The translations under genes and the position numbers were made by a program. The notes under the pieces are model-generated. The model was not told the DNA's origin. It was given only the letters and a program-made list of their open reading frames with translations, and made no database searches. Positions 16,469-24,290 of a stretch of DNA of 26,532 nt are shown in pieces. The first letter of the stretch is position 1; every line of letters starts with the position of its first letter. This DNA comes from an uncultured Sphingomonadaceae bacterium. GTDB taxonomy: Bacteria > Pseudomonadota > Alphaproteobacteria > Sphingomonadales > Sphingomonadaceae. The DNA lies in NCBI GenBank assembly GCA_938003725.1, contig CALKXX010000169.1, positions 1 to 26,532 of the forward strand. The letters run 5' to 3'.

Positions 16469-19400
16469 ATGCGGTTAATCTCTATTCTCTCCAGGCAAAA
16501 AAACGCCATCATAGCCGGTATCGGCGCATTGGTGCTGACCACCACGGCTGGACCACCTTTGCTTGCAGCAGGAAAAGAGAAACCACAAAAAGTTGATTAT
16601 AGCTTTACCCCGCCGGCACCGCAAAATCAGACTTGGGACGCAGCAGAAACAAAGAGCACAGGATGTATAACCTGTCATACGGATAGCGACCAAAAGACGA
16701 TGCACACGACCCCGGCGGTAGTCCTTGGTTGCACAGATTGTCACGGCGGAGATGCCAGCGTGACGGGCGATAATGCATGGGGTAAGCTTAGCCCTCAATA
16801 TATGGGTGCCCTGAAAAAAGCGCATGTGCTGCCGAAATATCCGGAAAGCTGGCACTGGCCATCTTCGGCCAATCCAAAACGCAGCTATACTCTGCTTGCA
16901 AAGGAAGCGCCTGAATTTGTGCGTTTCGTAAACCCGTCTGATTACCGGGTCGCCCGGGAATCGTGCGGTGCCTGTCACATGGAGATTATCGAGGCGTCAG
17001 AGCGGTCATTAATGGCAACCGGGGCCATGCTATGGGGCGGAGCAGCCTATAATAACGGCATCGTACCATTTAAAAACTATGTGTTTGGTGAAGCCTATAC
17101 GCGCAAAGGTGAACCGGCGACGATCAAATCCCCCGGCAGCCCGCATGGTACGGTAACGGAAGAACAGAAAAAGCGCGGCGCACTGCCCATTCTCTACCCT
17201 CTGCCAACATGGCACACCATCCCGCCGGGTGATATTTTCCGGGTGTTTGAACGCGGCGGCCGCAACATCAATACGCAGTTTCCGGAAATCGGCCTGCCCA
17301 ATATCGGCGGTATCATACAGCGGCTGGAAGAACCGGGACGTCCCGACCTAAAGCAATCCAATCGCGGTCCAGGCACTGGCCTGCGCGTTGCTATTCCGGC
17401 GCTGAACATCCACAAAACACGCCTGAATGATCCGTTTATGTGGTTCATGGGAACCAATGACCAACCTGGCGATTACCGCCAATCGGGCTGCGCCGGTTGC
17501 CATGTCGTATATGCCAATGACCGCGAACCACGCCACAGCCTGATCTGGGCGAAATATGGCCGAGATGGGCAGACCCAAACCGTCGATCCAACGATCCGTA
17601 ACCTGAAAGAGGGCGAAAAACGGGTCGGTAGTTTCGGAACCTATGACGCAGCACATGGCAAGGGACATGGAGAGGATCACGGGGACGGCCACGACGACAG
17701 TCATGGTGATGAGTCACATGACGACGATCATTCCAAAGATATTGACCCCGCCAAACGCGAAAAGGGGCACCCGATCCAACATGCCTTTACCCGCGCCATT
17801 CCCACTGCTCAGTGTATGAATTGCCACATGCATCAGCCGAATATCTTCCTGAACAGCTATCTCGGCTACACCATGTGGGACTATGAATCGGACGCGCCTT
17901 ATATGTGGCCGGGACCGGATAACAAGACGCCCAAACCAGAAGGTATGAGCGACGAAGATTATCAGAAAAAATATAAGCAGCAAAAATATCCGGATGCCGA
18001 AGAAGTGCGCAAGGTACTGGACAGAAATCCAGAGGGTGCTGCGCCAAAAGGATTATGGAGTGACATCGACTTTGTCCGCAATGTCTATGATCTGAACAAA
18101 GATCTGAAAGATACCCAATTTGCCGATTATCACGGGCATGGCTGGAACTTCCGCGCGATCCTGAAAAGGGACCGCGAAGGAAATCTGCTCGATAAAGATG
18201 GCGAGATTGTCGACAATGAAGACCCCGAAAAATTCCGCAAGGAAGATGAGGGAAAGTTTGTTGAACCTGGCATAAATCCCGGTAAGTCCGTCCACATGAT
18301 GAGCATTCATGCCGAAGTTGGGATGCAATGCGCCGATTGCCATTTCTCCCAAGATAGTCACGGCAATGGCTTGATATATGGAGAGGTCGCCAATGCTGTG
18401 GAGATTAGCTGTAAGGATTGCCACGGCACAGCGGATGAATATCCCACATTGATGACGTCCAATCTGGCCGCACGGCCCAAAGGTAAAAACCTGTCGCTAC
18501 TGCGCAATGCCGATGGTCAGCGGCGCTTTGAATGGTTTCAGGATCCCGGTGGGAACCGTGTGCTGGTTCAACGTTCCATTGTCGATCCCAAGCTTAGCTG
18601 GCGGGTGAGCCTGGTAAAAGACAGCGTGTCACGTAACCATCCTGACTTCAATCTAAAGGCTGCCCGGGCCAAATTAATGTCCAAGACCGGATCAGAAACC
18701 GGTGCGTATAAATTCGGCAGCGGCGTTCCAAAGGACGACCGCGCCCATAAAGACGAGAATATGGTGTGCTTCACTTGCCACCTCAGCTGGACGACGAGCT
18801 GCGGCGGATGCCATCTTCCGATCGAAGCGAACTGGCAAGCTGATAGCCATAAGTACGAGGGCGGCATCACCCGGAACTACGCCACATATAACCCGCAAGT
18901 GGCTCGTGACCAGATGTTCCAGCTTGGCAAACACCAAACAACCAAGGGCAATATCATCGCGCCGGTACGGTCCACATCCGCGCTTGTACTGTCGTCCACC
19001 AATATTAACCGTGAACGCATCTATGTGCAGCAGCCACCGATATCGGCCATCGGGTTTTCATCACAGGCATTTGCGCCGCATTTCCCGCATACCGTGCGCA
19101 AGACCGAAACCAAGCAATGTTCCGATTGTCACTTAAGCGAAACGAATGACAATAATGCGATCATGGCGCAAACCTTGTTACAGGGGACAAATTTTGTGAA
19201 TTTTGTCGGCTTGCATGCCTGGGTCGGCTTGGAGAAGGGCTTTGAAGCCGTAAGGGTCACCGAATGGGACGAACCACAGGCCGTGCTGGGTTCTTACCTC
19301 CATAAATATTCCTACCCCGACTATTGGCGAATGCACGTCGAACGCAACGACCGCGAATTGGTGGACTGGGTTCGTGGCGACACGCTGGATGAAAATTTCT

Positions 19401-20632
19401 CCGGCGAAACCAAGGCGCTCGAAGAATTTAAAAACGTCATTCAGGGCACAAGCGATAGTGTCCGCTGCCTGCAGCTGCGGGGCGAATATATGTTTGTCGC
19501 AGAGGGTCGCGGTGGTTTCCGTGCTTATGATGTTGCATCAATTGGCAATAAGGGGTTTTCCGAGCGAATCGTTAAGGCGCCCTTCTCTTCCCTGGGCCAG
19601 GACACGCATGTGAAATCGAAAAATGCGACATGTATGGCCCTGTCCACGAACCAACCCATCGCGCCGGAACGCAATACGGCGGAACTGCGCGAGATTAACG
19701 AGGAACAAGCCTTCCACCAAATCTATAACTATGCCGTTGTGACCGATAGCGAAGAAGGCTTGATCCTCGTCGACATCAACACGCTGGCCGATGGCGAATT
19801 CCGCAATAATTTCTTCAAACGAGCTGCAACATGGAATGAGGGCGGTGTCCTTGACGGTGCGCAACATATCACACTGGCGGGGCATTATGCCTATATCACG
19901 GCTGCAAGCGGACTTGTGGTCGTCGACTTGGACGATCCCATACAACCGCGCCATGTCGTCACGATGCCGCTAACCGATGCACGCGCTTCGGCGCTGCAAT
20001 TCCGCTATCTTTGGGTAACCGATGCGGAGGGTGTGAAATTATTCGATGTGACGGATATGGAAAAACCGGTTGCGGTTGAATCGGGCACCATTCCGCTTGC
20101 CAACGCACGGCGGCTGTATCTGGCCAGAACTTATGCCTATATCGCAGCTAAGGAAGATGGCCTTGTCATCGCCAATATCACCAAACCGGATGCGCCAACC
20201 ATTTATCGCAAGGAAACATTTGGCGGCACTATGAATGATGCGGAAGATGTGATCGTTGGCTCGACCAATGCGACATTGTTCGCCTATGTCGCCGATGGTA
20301 GAAACGGGTTGAAAGTCGTTCAGCTTACGTCGCCTGACAGTCAGAAAAACTACTATGGGTTCTCGCCACCGCCTGTGCCGGAATTGATTGCCTATGCAAG
20401 AACACCAAAACCGGCTCTGGCGCTATCAAAGGGGTTGGACCGCGACCGCGCCGTCGACGAAACGGGCGGACAGATGGCAGTGTTCGGGCGCCTAGGGTCA
20501 CGGCCATTCACACGCAGTGAAATGCAGCGTTTTTATCTCAACAGCAAAGGGCAACCTTATTTCGTCAAAGATGAGGCACAGATATCCGACTGGACAGGTC
20601 CCGTACCGCCCCGGCTCGCACGCCGAAAATAG
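16469..20632 (+). CDS. Giant ten-haem cytochrome c fused to an LVIVD-repeat beta-propeller
   Basis: A 1387-residue secreted protein: basic start, then hydrophobic segment 12-34 ending LLAAG. Ten CXXCH sites are at C66, C88, C166, C341, C449, C621, C648, C767, C778 and C884. Residues 396-421 are a His/Asp/Gly-rich loop with nine histidines. From about 998 to 1290 there are six LVIVD-type repeats (e.g. YMFVAEGRGGFRAYDV, AYITAASGLVVVDLDDP, YLWVTDAEGVKLFDV, AYIAAKEDGLVIANI, FAYVADGRNGLKVV), predicting a beta-propeller. A roughly 95-residue tail ends basic (RLARRK). Likely role: terminal or surface electron-transfer protein, with the propeller as docking or substrate module. The substrate is unknown. 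ATG 16469 follows the upstream TGA by one base, so it is probably translationally coupled. No closer named family is recognised. Last gene of the operon. Confidence 0.85.
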   Translation: MRLISILSRQKNAIIAGIGALVLTTTAGPPLLAAGKEKPQKVDYSFTPPAPQNQTWDAAETKSTGCITCHTDSDQKTMHTTPAVVLGCTDCHGGDASVTGDNAWGKLSPQYMGALKKAHVLPKYPESWHWPSSANPKRSYTLLAKEAPEFVRFVNPSDYRVARESCGACHMEIIEASERSLMATGAMLWGGAAYNNGIVPFKNYVFGEAYTRKGEPATIKSPGSPHGTVTEEQKKRGALPILYPLPTWHTIPPGDIFRVFERGGRNINTQFPEIGLPNIGGIIQRLEEPGRPDLKQSNRGPGTGLRVAIPALNIHKTRLNDPFMWFMGTNDQPGDYRQSGCAGCHVVYANDREPRHSLIWAKYGRDGQTQTVDPTIRNLKEGEKRVGSFGTYDAAHGKGHGEDHGDGHDDSHGDESHDDDHSKDIDPAKREKGHPIQHAFTRAIPTAQCMNCHMHQPNIFLNSYLGYTMWDYESDAPYMWPGPDNKTPKPEGMSDEDYQKKYKQQKYPDAEEVRKVLDRNPEGAAPKGLWSDIDFVRNVYDLNKDLKDTQFADYHGHGWNFRAILKRDREGNLLDKDGEIVDNEDPEKFRKEDEGKFVEPGINPGKSVHMMSIHAEVGMQCADCHFSQDSHGNGLIYGEVANAVEISCKDCHGTADEYPTLMTSNLAARPKGKNLSLLRNADGQRRFEWFQDPGGNRVLVQRSIVDPKLSWRVSLVKDSVSRNHPDFNLKAARAKLMSKTGSETGAYKFGSGVPKDDRAHKDENMVCFTCHLSWTTSCGGCHLPIEANWQADSHKYEGGITRNYATYNPQVARDQMFQLGKHQTTKGNIIAPVRSTSALVLSSTNINRERIYVQQPPISAIGFSSQAFAPHFPHTVRKTETKQCSDCHLSETNDNNAIMAQTLLQGTNFVNFVGLHAWVGLEKGFEAVRVTEWDEPQAVLGSYLHKYSYPDYWRMHVERNDRELVDWVRGDTLDENFSGETKALEEFKNVIQGTSDSVRCLQLRGEYMFVAEGRGGFRAYDVASIGNKGFSERIVKAPFSSLGQDTHVKSKNATCMALSTNQPIAPERNTAELREINEEQAFHQIYNYAVVTDSEEGLILVDINTLADGEFRNNFFKRAATWNEGGVLDGAQHITLAGHYAYITAASGLVVVDLDDPIQPRHVVTMPLTDARASALQFRYLWVTDAEGVKLFDVTDMEKPVAVESGTIPLANARRLYLARTYAYIAAKEDGLVIANITKPDAPTIYRKETFGGTMNDAEDVIVGSTNATLFAYVADGRNGLKVVQLTSPDSQKNYYGFSPPPVPELIAYARTPKPALALSKGLDRDRAVDETGGQMAVFGRLGSRPFTRSEMQRFYLNSKGQPYFVKDEAQISDWTGPVPPRLARRK

Positions 20633-20647
20633 AGGTACAAAAGAACA

Positions 20648-20678
20648 GGGACCGGCACTTCGAAAGCACACCGGTCCC
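20648..20678. terminator. Hairpin between convergent genes
   Basis: GGGACCGG (20648-20655) and CCGGTCCC (20671-20678) form an 8-bp GC-rich stem. On the minus strand the stem is followed by a T-rich TGTTCTTTTG, fitting an intrinsic terminator for the glycine-zipper gene. On the plus strand only a C-rich stretch follows, so its use by the cytochrome operon is less certain. Confidence 0.5.
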
Positions 20679-20775
20679 CTTCCCCCGATACACGACGCGG
20701 GGGAAATAGAGCTTCCCACAACCCAAAACTAACGCAGGTGCAGGAAGCCTATCTTATAGGTTCGTCGAAAATGGC

Positions 20776-21183
20776 CTAACAGTTACCATCAATCGCACGG
20801 CCCGCCAGCGCACCGGCTGCGCCGCCGATAATTGTGCCAACGGTTTTGTCCCCGCGCCGCGCCACTTCATTGCCCAACAGTCCGCCTGCGATGGCACCAA
20901 TAATGGTTCCGCCCGTGCCGCGATCGCAGCCACGATAGCGGCGATCATTGCGATAACGACGGTCACGGTAGCGTCGTTGGTCACGATAGGCTCTACGGTC
21001 GCGATACCGATCACCGCGATAATAATCCCCGCGGCGATATTCGCGGCGACCTTCGTAACGTATGTCCTGATAATGGCCATTATTCTGGTAATATCCGCCC
21101 CGCGCCTCAGCCGGAGTAGCAAATGCCATAGTGGATATGGCTGCAGTAGAAATTGCTAAAGTCCCAAAAATCTTCCTGATCAT
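20776..21183 (-). CDS. Glycine-zipper 2TM-domain protein with Arg/Tyr-rich segment
   Basis: A 135-residue exported protein. The signal peptide MIRKIFGTLAISTAAISTMA ends at about ATPAEA. The middle (about residues 41-83) is extremely rich in Arg, Tyr and Asp, with repeating YRDRR/RRYRD units. The C-terminal domain has the glycine-zipper pattern GTIIGAIAGGLLGNEVAR, then GTIIGGAAGALAGRA, as in PF05433 outer-membrane or periplasmic proteins. Start at 21183 is favoured because GGAG sits upstream on the minus strand and the signal peptide begins there; an ATG at 21246 would add a poor-looking 21 residues. Function is unknown; related proteins are often envelope-stress or surface associated. It is convergent with the cytochrome operon. 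Confidence 0.85.
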   Translation of the reverse strand: MIRKIFGTLAISTAAISTMAFATPAEARGGYYQNNGHYQDIRYEGRREYRRGDYYRGDRYRDRRAYRDQRRYRDRRYRNDRRYRGCDRGTGGTIIGAIAGGLLGNEVARRGDKTVGTIIGGAAGALAGRAIDGNC

Positions 21184-21426
21184 CTTCTTAACTCCAGTAT
21201 GGATCTTGACCCCATAGTTCTGATCCGTCTCGGTGATGCCCGACAACCATGCTTTTAGGATGATTCGGTTGAGCCAAGGCTGAATGTTGGTTTTATCTTA
21301 GGTTAATGTTAAGCGCCATTTTTATGAACAGAATGAAATTTTATGCATGTTCCTAACCTTTTAAGCCATTGTTTTGGTTCTCGGTTTTGGATAGCCATCA
21401 ACACAATCAGCCACGGAGAGATCACG

Positions 21427-22203
21427 ATGAAGCTAGAAGGTAAAACAGCAGCAATAACCGGCGGCACGGCTGGCATAGGACGGGGAATTGCCGAGGCATT
21501 TCTTGCAGAAGGTGCGAACGTTGCCCTGATGGCGCGCAATGCAGAGAAAGGCGCCAAAGTTTTGGAAGAGTTGAAGGCAGGCGACCGTGCGATGTTTGTG
21601 GCCGGCGATGTTATGGAACAGGATCAGGTTGAAGGCTTTATCGATCAGGCGGCCGAACGCTTTTCTACAGTCGATATATTGGTAAACAATGCCGGCGGTG
21701 CAGGCGATCTGGCGCCTCTCGCTGAGCTGACCGACGAAACATTCGACCAGACCATGAAATGGAACATATATTCTACATTCTGGGCCACACGCCGGGCACT
21801 CAAACCAATGATCGCTCAAAAATGGGGCCGGGTAATCAATATTTCTTCGACGGAGGGAAAGATGGGTAAACCCACCTTCGCGCCCTACACGATTGCCAAG
21901 CACGGGATTAACGGCATGACCAAATCTGTGGCACAGGAAGTGGGCACGTCTGGCATCACTGTAAATTCCATCTGTCCGGGGCTGGTTATCACTGATCTTA
22001 TCCTGGATAGTGGTCCGGCAACTGCTGCTGGACTGGGCATGACGTTTGACGAGATGATCGACATGTTCTCTCAGGAAAGTGCCCTAAAGCGCCCCAACAC
22101 CGTCGAAGAAGTCGCAGCAGTCGCCGTGATGCTCGCGTCTGATGCAGGCGGCGGTATTACTGGTGCGATGCTGAGCGTCGATGGCGGCGCCTCTCAATAT
22201 TAG
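21427..22203 (+). CDS. Short-chain dehydrogenase/reductase (SDR) family oxidoreductase
   Basis: A 258-residue classical SDR. The cofactor motif TGGTAGIG is at 11-18, and NNAG (87-90) stabilises the central sheet. The catalytic residues are Ser (140/141 in INISSTEG), Tyr154 and Lys158 (YTIAK). The C-terminus DGGASQY is typical of the FabG/3-hydroxybutyrate dehydrogenase-like group. It catalyses NAD(P)-dependent oxidation or reduction of a hydroxyl/carbonyl; the substrate cannot be inferred. ATG 21427 is chosen because GGAGAG precedes it by seven bases and the family N-terminus begins there; an ATG at 21343 would add 28 residues with no domain match. It stands alone, divergent from the glycine-zipper gene. 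Confidence 0.93.
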   Translation: MKLEGKTAAITGGTAGIGRGIAEAFLAEGANVALMARNAEKGAKVLEELKAGDRAMFVAGDVMEQDQVEGFIDQAAERFSTVDILVNNAGGAGDLAPLAELTDETFDQTMKWNIYSTFWATRRALKPMIAQKWGRVINISSTEGKMGKPTFAPYTIAKHGINGMTKSVAQEVGTSGITVNSICPGLVITDLILDSGPATAAGLGMTFDEMIDMFSQESALKRPNTVEEVAAVAVMLASDAGGGITGAMLSVDGGASQY

Positions 22204-22266
22204 CGGCGTTTAACGTTTTTCTCACCGAATTTTGCTATCCCGCAAACCATGGTGGGATTGAGCGAG

Positions 22267-22653
22267 ATGTTTGTTTTGGCGGCTATATTGCTTGTCTTGC
22301 TGATGTGGTGGTTATGGCCTGATCACAAGGAAAACGATCTCGCAGCGCCGCCCAAAGATTATGCAAAGAAATATATCGCGCCGGATAGGGACAATGCCCC
22401 GACCGAAGCGGAGCCTGTGCAAAACCAACCCGTTGAAATTCGGTCTATCACCCCATCCCGCAACACCGCGGTAAAGACAGAAGCGGACTATAGCGAAGAA
22501 GACCTGATGATGCGCGACGTGCGGGCTGCATTGCACAGAGGCGCGAAGGGTGAGGCCGTTCGCCGCGTGCGCCGTACAAAGAAGATGACAATGGTCGAGG
22601 CGATGCATTTCGTGGATGAAATCGCAATGGCCGCCGGGCAAAGCGATATCTAG
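22267..22653 (+). CDS. Small membrane-anchored protein, unknown function
   Basis: About 128 residues: one N-terminal transmembrane helix (MFVLAAILLVLLMWWLW), a charged Pro-rich linker, then a C-terminal basic helical part (ALHRGAKGEAVRRVRR, MTMVEAMHFVDEIAM). That last part loosely recalls the ribosomal L7/L12 C-terminal-like fold seen in small membrane proteins. ATG 22267 is preferred because GGTGGGA lies upstream; ATG 22249 is also possible and would add six residues. It begins 63 bases after the SDR gene. Function is unknown. Confidence 0.7.
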   Translation: MFVLAAILLVLLMWWLWPDHKENDLAAPPKDYAKKYIAPDRDNAPTEAEPVQNQPVEIRSITPSRNTAVKTEADYSEEDLMMRDVRAALHRGAKGEAVRRVRRTKKMTMVEAMHFVDEIAMAAGQSDI

Positions 22654-22666
22654 TGGCAACAGCACC

Positions 22667-22894
22667 CTAGCGCGCTGAACCTTCTTTCCGCTTCTTGGCG
22701 GCCTCCATTACACCTGCCCATGGGTCTGTCGCTTTTGTGGGTTCCCCAGGCTCCGTCATATCCGCACCCGCGACATCATTGTTTTGCAGGTCAGATTCCG
22801 GAATGGAGCAATAGGCAGTGATCAGCACCATGGCCGACCAACCCAGCGCATTCCAGCGGTTAGCAAAGACACGGTTGAGACGAATTCCAAACAT
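22667..22894 (-). CDS. Small one-TM hypothetical protein
   Basis: A 75-residue protein starting MFGIRLNRVFANRW. It has one hydrophobic segment (LGWSAMVLITAYCSI) and a charged soluble tail ending in basic AAKKRKEGSAR. Start 22894 is preferred over 22960 because AAGG lies about nine bases upstream and the basic-then-hydrophobic N-terminus is a normal membrane topology. I know similar short N-termini from sphingomonads but no function. It is convergent with the preceding small membrane gene, with 13 bases between the two stops. Confidence 0.6.
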   Translation of the reverse strand: MFGIRLNRVFANRWNALGWSAMVLITAYCSIPESDLQNNDVAGADMTEPGEPTKATDPWAGVMEAAKKRKEGSAR

Positions 22895-23074
22895 GGGCTT
22901 AGGCCTTATCCAAACAATCTTAAGCAATAGTAGGCAGCGATGTGCTTTCGGGTGCGTCACCCAATATTTTCAATACCTAATATTTAGGATAATTTCCCAC
23001 TATTAGGCTTCACGATCGATATGCGCAACGATCAAAACCTCCTATTTCATTGTTTTAAAGCAATAAAATGAAAC

Positions 23075-23090
23075 TGGCACGCACCATGCA
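23075..23090 (+). promoter_or_regulatory. Near-consensus sigma-54 (RpoN) promoter for the microprotein array
   Basis: TGGCACGCACCATGCA matches the -24/-12 consensus TGGCACRNNNNTTGCW with a single mismatch (A for T at position 12). The invariant GG and GC are present with correct spacing. Predicted transcription start is near 23101, about 54 bases before the first microprotein start. No activator site was identified, but a CCTAA-TAT-TTAGG symmetry lies upstream (22976-22988). Confidence 0.65.
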
Positions 23091-23154
23091 AAGCTAGACA
23101 TATCTTCGCAAAGATAAACAGCGAAGGCCAAAACAAACCCGAAAGGAAATTAAA

Positions 23155-23277
23155 ATGTCGAATGCAAATTTTTCAAACCAGGTTCTCGCTGCTGTAGCCG
23201 CCCTATTCTCTGCCGCAGTTTTCGTCGGCGCTAGCATCGGCCCAGCCACACAGAATGCCGCATCTTTGATCGCATAA
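23155..23277 (+). CDS. Microprotein 1 of a tandem three-gene array (40 aa)
   Basis: ATG 23155 is preceded by AAAGGAA at good spacing and the frame ends in TAA. The product starts MSNANFSNQ, continues as one hydrophobic Ala/Val-rich helix (VLAAVAALFSAAVFVGASIG), and ends with a GPA motif plus a short tail. It shares the pattern SAxxFxxA[SA][IV]GPA with the next two ORFs, and this conservation is the main evidence that all three are real genes. Likely a small membrane or exported peptide; function is unknown. It is the first gene behind the sigma-54-like promoter. Confidence 0.75.
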   Translation: MSNANFSNQVLAAVAALFSAAVFVGASIGPATQNAASLIA

Positions 23278-23314
23278 TATAACTCGTCTTTTACACCAAA
23301 AAGGAACTCAAATC

Positions 23315-23428
23315 ATGTTTACGCAAACTCAATTCGCCTCCGCTTTTGCAGCGATAATCTCTTCTGCAATCTTTGTTATTGCCGCCGTTGGTCCTGCTGC
23401 CAACAGCTCCGCCTCGCTTCTGATCTGA
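23315..23428 (+). CDS. Microprotein 2 of the tandem array (37 aa)
   Basis: ATG 23315 follows AAAAAGGAA; stop TGA. The product starts MFTQTQFAS, has a hydrophobic helix (AAIISSAIFVIAAVGPA) and ends ASLLI. It is a paralogue of microproteins 1 and 3 with the same SAxFV-xAAVGPA core and almost no basic residues. It lies 37 bases after microprotein 1, so it is probably in the same transcript. Function is unknown. Confidence 0.75.
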   Translation: MFTQTQFASAFAAIISSAIFVIAAVGPAANSSASLLI

Positions 23429-23459
23429 GCATCAGCTCACTAATACAAGGAATAGAAAA

Positions 23460-23582
23460 ATGTTCTCGCCCAACCTGAAAAATCAAATTGCAGCCGGCCT
23501 GGCCGCCGTCATGTCAGCCGTAATCTTCATAAGCGCCAGCATTGGCCCGGCGACGACACAGCTTGCCCCGTTTGTTGCCTAA
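23460..23582 (+). CDS. Microprotein 3 of the tandem array (40 aa)
   Basis: ATG 23460 follows AAGGAA; stop TAA. The product starts MFSPNLKNQ, then a hydrophobic helix (AAGLAAVMSAVIFISASIG), then GPATTQLAPFVA. It is closest to microprotein 1 (shared NQ, ASIGPAT). It lies 31 bases after microprotein 2. Its stop codon lies one base from the end of the convergent gene on the minus strand. Confidence 0.75.
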   Translation: MFSPNLKNQIAAGLAAVMSAVIFISASIGPATTQLAPFVA

Positions 23583-23583
23583 G

Positions 23584-24132
23584 CTACTGACAAGCCCTCA
23601 AGAAGCTCTTGAGAGCTTCCCCGGATCCCTTCAAACTGATTGAAAATTTTTTACCATTTAGATTGATATATGCCCGATTGCCCCTCGCCAATGCCGGAAA
23701 TAGTGCATGACGATTGGGCAGATAGAATTGCGGCATATGATAGGGATCACCCTCCAGACGAACCGGTAACATACGTGCCAATATGCCTATGGCTGCGCCG
23801 TCATCTACACGGATCGTGAACCCAAATTGATCATCAGCGGCCAATTCGCGCGGCGTTGCAATCAACAAATTTGCAATTCTAACGCTGCCGTCCCCCTGTT
23901 TCTGACACCCCATCGTCCACAATTGATTGTCCGTCTCCGGTACTTCAAATGCCAGAACCGGTCCATTTGCGAAATTGCGATAGTGCCATATCATGCCATT
24001 ATCCTGTCCAGCATCCGGATAGTTTTCGAGTGTATAGGAAGCATTTGCGGATTGCGCCGCGGCCGGAAGATGCGTTGACGCCGTAATGATAAAGGCAGAT
24101 AAAAGTCCGTAATAACCAACTGTTCGTTTCAT
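23584..24132 (-). CDS. Secreted hypothetical protein (182 aa)
   Basis: The signal peptide MKRTVGYYGLLSAFIITAS ends near AAAQSA (about residue 28), so the product is periplasmic or exported. The mature part has two cysteines (TMGCQKQ and the penultimate C) that could form a disulfide. It shows short beta-type segments with YFLPNRHALFPALARG-like regions; no known domain is recognised. AAGGGA precedes ATG 24132 on the minus strand. It is divergent from the next + gene and convergent with the microprotein array. Confidence 0.75.
   Translation of the reverse strand: MKRTVGYYGLLSAFIITASTHLPAAAQSANASYTLENYPDAGQDNGMIWHYRNFANGPVLAFEVPETDNQLWTMGCQKQGDGSVRIANLLIATPRELAADDQFGFTIRVDDGAAIGILARMLPVRLEGDPYHMPQFYLPNRHALFPALARGNRAYINLNGKKFSISLKGSGEALKSFLRACQ
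23597..23613 (+). terminator. Short hairpin after the microprotein array
   Basis: CTCAAGA (23597-23603) and TCTTGAG (23607-23613) form a perfect 7-bp stem 14 bases past the third microprotein stop, inside the end of the convergent gene. There is no T-run, so termination is uncertain. Confidence 0.3.
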
Positions 24133-24290
24133 ATGATAAATCTATCCCTTCGATGCGAGCTTGCAAAGCCGCAATAGCCTCCGAATTGCGCAGGAACTAC
24201 ATCCGCCCGCCCGCGAAATACCCAGTGGAGAAACTATCGCATATTCGTCCCGTCTGGTGTATCAATTGTTCGAGGTAAAAGGCGAACGAT

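Noticed and set aside
20395..20450. Possible second in-frame repeat (ALALSKGLDRD) at the end of the giant cytochrome
   Set aside because: The phrase resembles repeat-derived peptides, but I find no inverted repeat in the DNA there.
22207..22222. Terminator after the SDR gene (CGTTTAACG followed by T-run)
   Set aside because: The symmetric arms leave a one-base loop, so no stable hairpin can form.
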